A stretch of DNA of 7,566 bases from an uncultured Eubacteriales bacterium (GTDB lineage Bacteria; Bacillota; Clostridia; Oscillospirales; Oscillospiraceae): positions 1-7,566 of the forward strand of contig CABPXX010000055.1 of the NCBI GenBank assembly GCA_902461475.1. The letters are read 5' to 3'. Below, in pieces: positions 6,044 through 7,566 of the stretch. The notes beneath the pieces were generated by a model. It worked only from the letters and a program-made list of their open reading frames with translations, did no database searches and was not told where the DNA came from. A program made the translations under genes and the position numbers. Positions within the stretch are counted from its first letter, which is position 1. Each line of letters opens with the position of its first letter.

Positions 6044-7566
6044 ATGTTTCGTAGTACTTCTCACCCAGCAGAATCTTCTCCGGGGTGATGGGCAGCTCCC
6101 GGTGCCACACACCAGTGGCGTTATAAACGGCGTGGGCGATAGCAGGGGAGGGGGTATTGATGACGATCTCGCCGATGGACTTGGCACCGAAGGGGCCAGT
6201 GGGCTCATAGCTGGACTCAAACTCCACATGAATACGTCCCACATCCTGACGGGTAGGAATCTTGTACTGCATGAAGGAGTCCTCCCGGATGGCGCCCTTA
6301 TCGGTGTAGGTGATGTCCTCATACAGGGCCATGCCAATGCCCTGGGCGATGCCGCCCTCAGTCTGTACCCGGGCCAGGTTGGGGTTGATAACGGTGCCAC
6401 AGTCCACGGTGGCCTCATAGTTGAGCACCTGGATGGCTCCGGTGGCTTTGTCGATCTCCACCTCCACCATGCCAGCCATATAGGGGGGCGGGGAGACCGG
6501 GGAGGAGGTGGTGGCAGTGAACTGGGTCTCAAACTGATTGTTGACCATGGAAGCGGTGGCCACGTCCACCAGGGAGACGCTGCGCTTGGGGTCGCTGACA
6601 CAGCGGACCGTCTTGCCGTCAAACTCCGTGTCCTCCATGTCACACTTCATGAGAGCAGCGCCAATCTTCTGGATGCTCTCCCGCAGTTTCTCACAGGCTT
6701 CTTCCACGGCACGCCCGGTGAGGTAGGTGGTGGAGGAGGCATAGGAGCCGGAGTCGTAGGGAGAGGCATCGGTGTCAGCACCGTAGACTACCACATCGTC
6801 CACGTCGCACTCCATGACCTCGGCGGCCATCTGGGCCAGGATGGTGTCACAGCCGGTGCCCATGTCAGCGGCACCAATGGTCAGAGCATAGAAGCCGTCG
6901 TCGTTGAGCTTGATGGTGGCGCCGCCAATGTCCACATTGGAAATGCTGGAGCCCTGCATGGCCAGAGCCACACCCACACTGCGCACCTTGCCGTTGCCCA
7001 TATCCCGGCAGGGATACTTCTCGTCCCAACCCATACGCTGGGCAGTTTCCTTTAGGCAGCGATCCAGGGCACAGGCGTTACAGGGCTCATAGTAGTAGGC
7101 AGGGGGCACCTGTCCCTCTGCAATGAGGTCCATTAGCCGCAGCTGCACCGGGTCCATCTTCAACTCAGCGGCCAGCTCGTTGACAATGGACTCCACGGCA
7201 AACAGGCCCTGAGTGGCACCGTAGCCACGGTAGGCTCCGGCGGCCTGCATGTTGGTGTACACCACGTCATAGGTGAAGCGATAGGCCTCCTGGTTGCGGT
7301 TATACAGGGGAATAGACTTGTGTCCGGACAGGCCCACGGTGGTGGGGCCGTGCTCGCCATAGGCGCCAGTGTTGGACAGAGTATACATGTCAAACCCGCG
7401 GATGCGGCCGTCCTTCATGGCACCGATGCGCACCGTGATCTCCATCTCGTGGCGGGGGCTTCCGGAAGTCTGGCTCTCCTGGCGGCTATACACCAGGTAG
7501 GCGGGCTTTCCGGTCTTCCAGGTAACCAGAGCAGGGAACACCTCAGTGACACAGCTCTGCTTGGCA
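6033..7566 (-). CDS. Molybdenum hydroxylase large subunit (xanthine dehydrogenase family), partial
   Basis: This is the C-terminal portion (about 510 residues visible) of the subunit that binds the molybdenum-molybdopterin cofactor and hydroxylates a heterocycle or aldehyde using water, passing electrons to FeS and FAD subunits. The frame is open through the right edge (first residues AKQSCVTE, in the position after the family's GGFG motif), so the GTG at 7541 is internal; full members are about 750-800 aa. Counting from the first visible residue, seen motifs are AGAYRGYGATQ (109-119), which holds the substrate-side Arg; ADMGTGCDTILAQMAAE (233-249), VDCGTVINPNL (387-397), GGIAQGIGMALYED (404-417) and GPFGAKSIGE (457-466). 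The last ends in the Glu (E466, codon 6168-6170) that acts as catalytic base in this family. Its substrate (purine, nicotinate, aldehyde) cannot be told from this part. The FAD and FeS subunit genes and maturation genes would lie outside the window. trxA follows after 75 nt. Confidence 0.93.
   Translation of the reverse strand, partial: AKQSCVTEVFPALVTWKTGKPAYLVYSRQESQTSGSPRHEMEITVRIGAMKDGRIRGFDMYTLSNTGAYGEHGPTTVGLSGHKSIPLYNRNQEAYRFTYDVVYTNMQAAGAYRGYGATQGLFAVESIVNELAAELKMDPVQLRLMDLIAEGQVPPAYYYEPCNACALDRCLKETAQRMGWDEKYPCRDMGNGKVRSVGVALAMQGSSISNVDIGGATIKLNDDGFYALTIGAADMGTGCDTILAQMAAEVMECDVDDVVVYGADTDASPYDSGSYASSTTYLTGRAVEEACEKLRESIQKIGAALMKCDMEDTEFDGKTVRCVSDPKRSVSLVDVATASMVNNQFETQFTATTSSPVSPPPYMAGMVEVEIDKATGAIQVLNYEATVDCGTVINPNLARVQTEGGIAQGIGMALYEDITYTDKGAIREDSFMQYKIPTRQDVGRIHVEFESSYEPTGPFGAKSIGEIVINTPSPAIAHAVYNATGVWHRELPITPEKILLGEKYYETSSV

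Noticed and set aside
6024..7055. A 343-codon open frame on the plus strand opposite the hydroxylase gene
   Set aside because: It has Gly/His-rich shadow composition and lies antisense to a gene with clear family motifs.

Overview
The window looks like chromosomal DNA from a Gram-positive anaerobe of the Clostridia, most likely the Oscillospiraceae/Flavonifractor group. This is inferred from the type of Y-family polymerase paired with a YolD-like protein, the FtsX-type permease, the molybdenum hydroxylase subunit, strong AGGAG-type ribosome sites about 9 nt from starts, and fairly GC-rich genes separated by AT-richer spacers. No database search was possible, so taxonomy is an inference.

Layout. 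(1) Positions 1-1776, plus strand: the 3' part of a large ABC-transporter permease (FtsX/MacB type) that enters from upstream. It is broken by a frameshift near 1315-1328, at an imperfect 7-bp tandem duplication, and by an in-frame TAA at 1561-1563. (2) Positions 1777-1851: a compact control region with a TGTG-extended -10 promoter enclosed by a 14-bp inverted repeat, probably an operator. (3) Positions 1852-3785, plus strand: a two-gene translesion-synthesis module, a 500-aa UvrX/UmuC-like Y-family polymerase overlapping by 4 nt (ATGA) a 144-aa YolD-like protein. (4) Positions 3784-3821: a bidirectional intrinsic terminator shared with the convergent gene. (5) Positions 3823-5529, minus strand: a 568-aa membrane protein of unknown function with three N-terminal membrane segments and a large exported domain, with its own promoter. 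(6) Positions 5652-5957, minus strand: thioredoxin (trxA) with its own terminator. (7) Positions 6033-7566, minus strand: the C-terminal two-thirds of a molybdenum hydroxylase (xanthine dehydrogenase-family) large subunit that runs off the right edge.

How the genes fit together. The polymerase and YolD-like protein form one translationally coupled unit, expected to act at the replication clamp during damage bypass; the polymerase carries a QLSLF clamp-binding motif. The palindrome around its promoter is the most interesting regulatory signal in the window. It does not match the known Firmicutes LexA box, so regulation by a different repressor is possible. The hydroxylase, thioredoxin and membrane protein read in the same direction, but each boundary suggests partly separate transcription. 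No mobile element, CRISPR array, tRNA or rRNA was seen.
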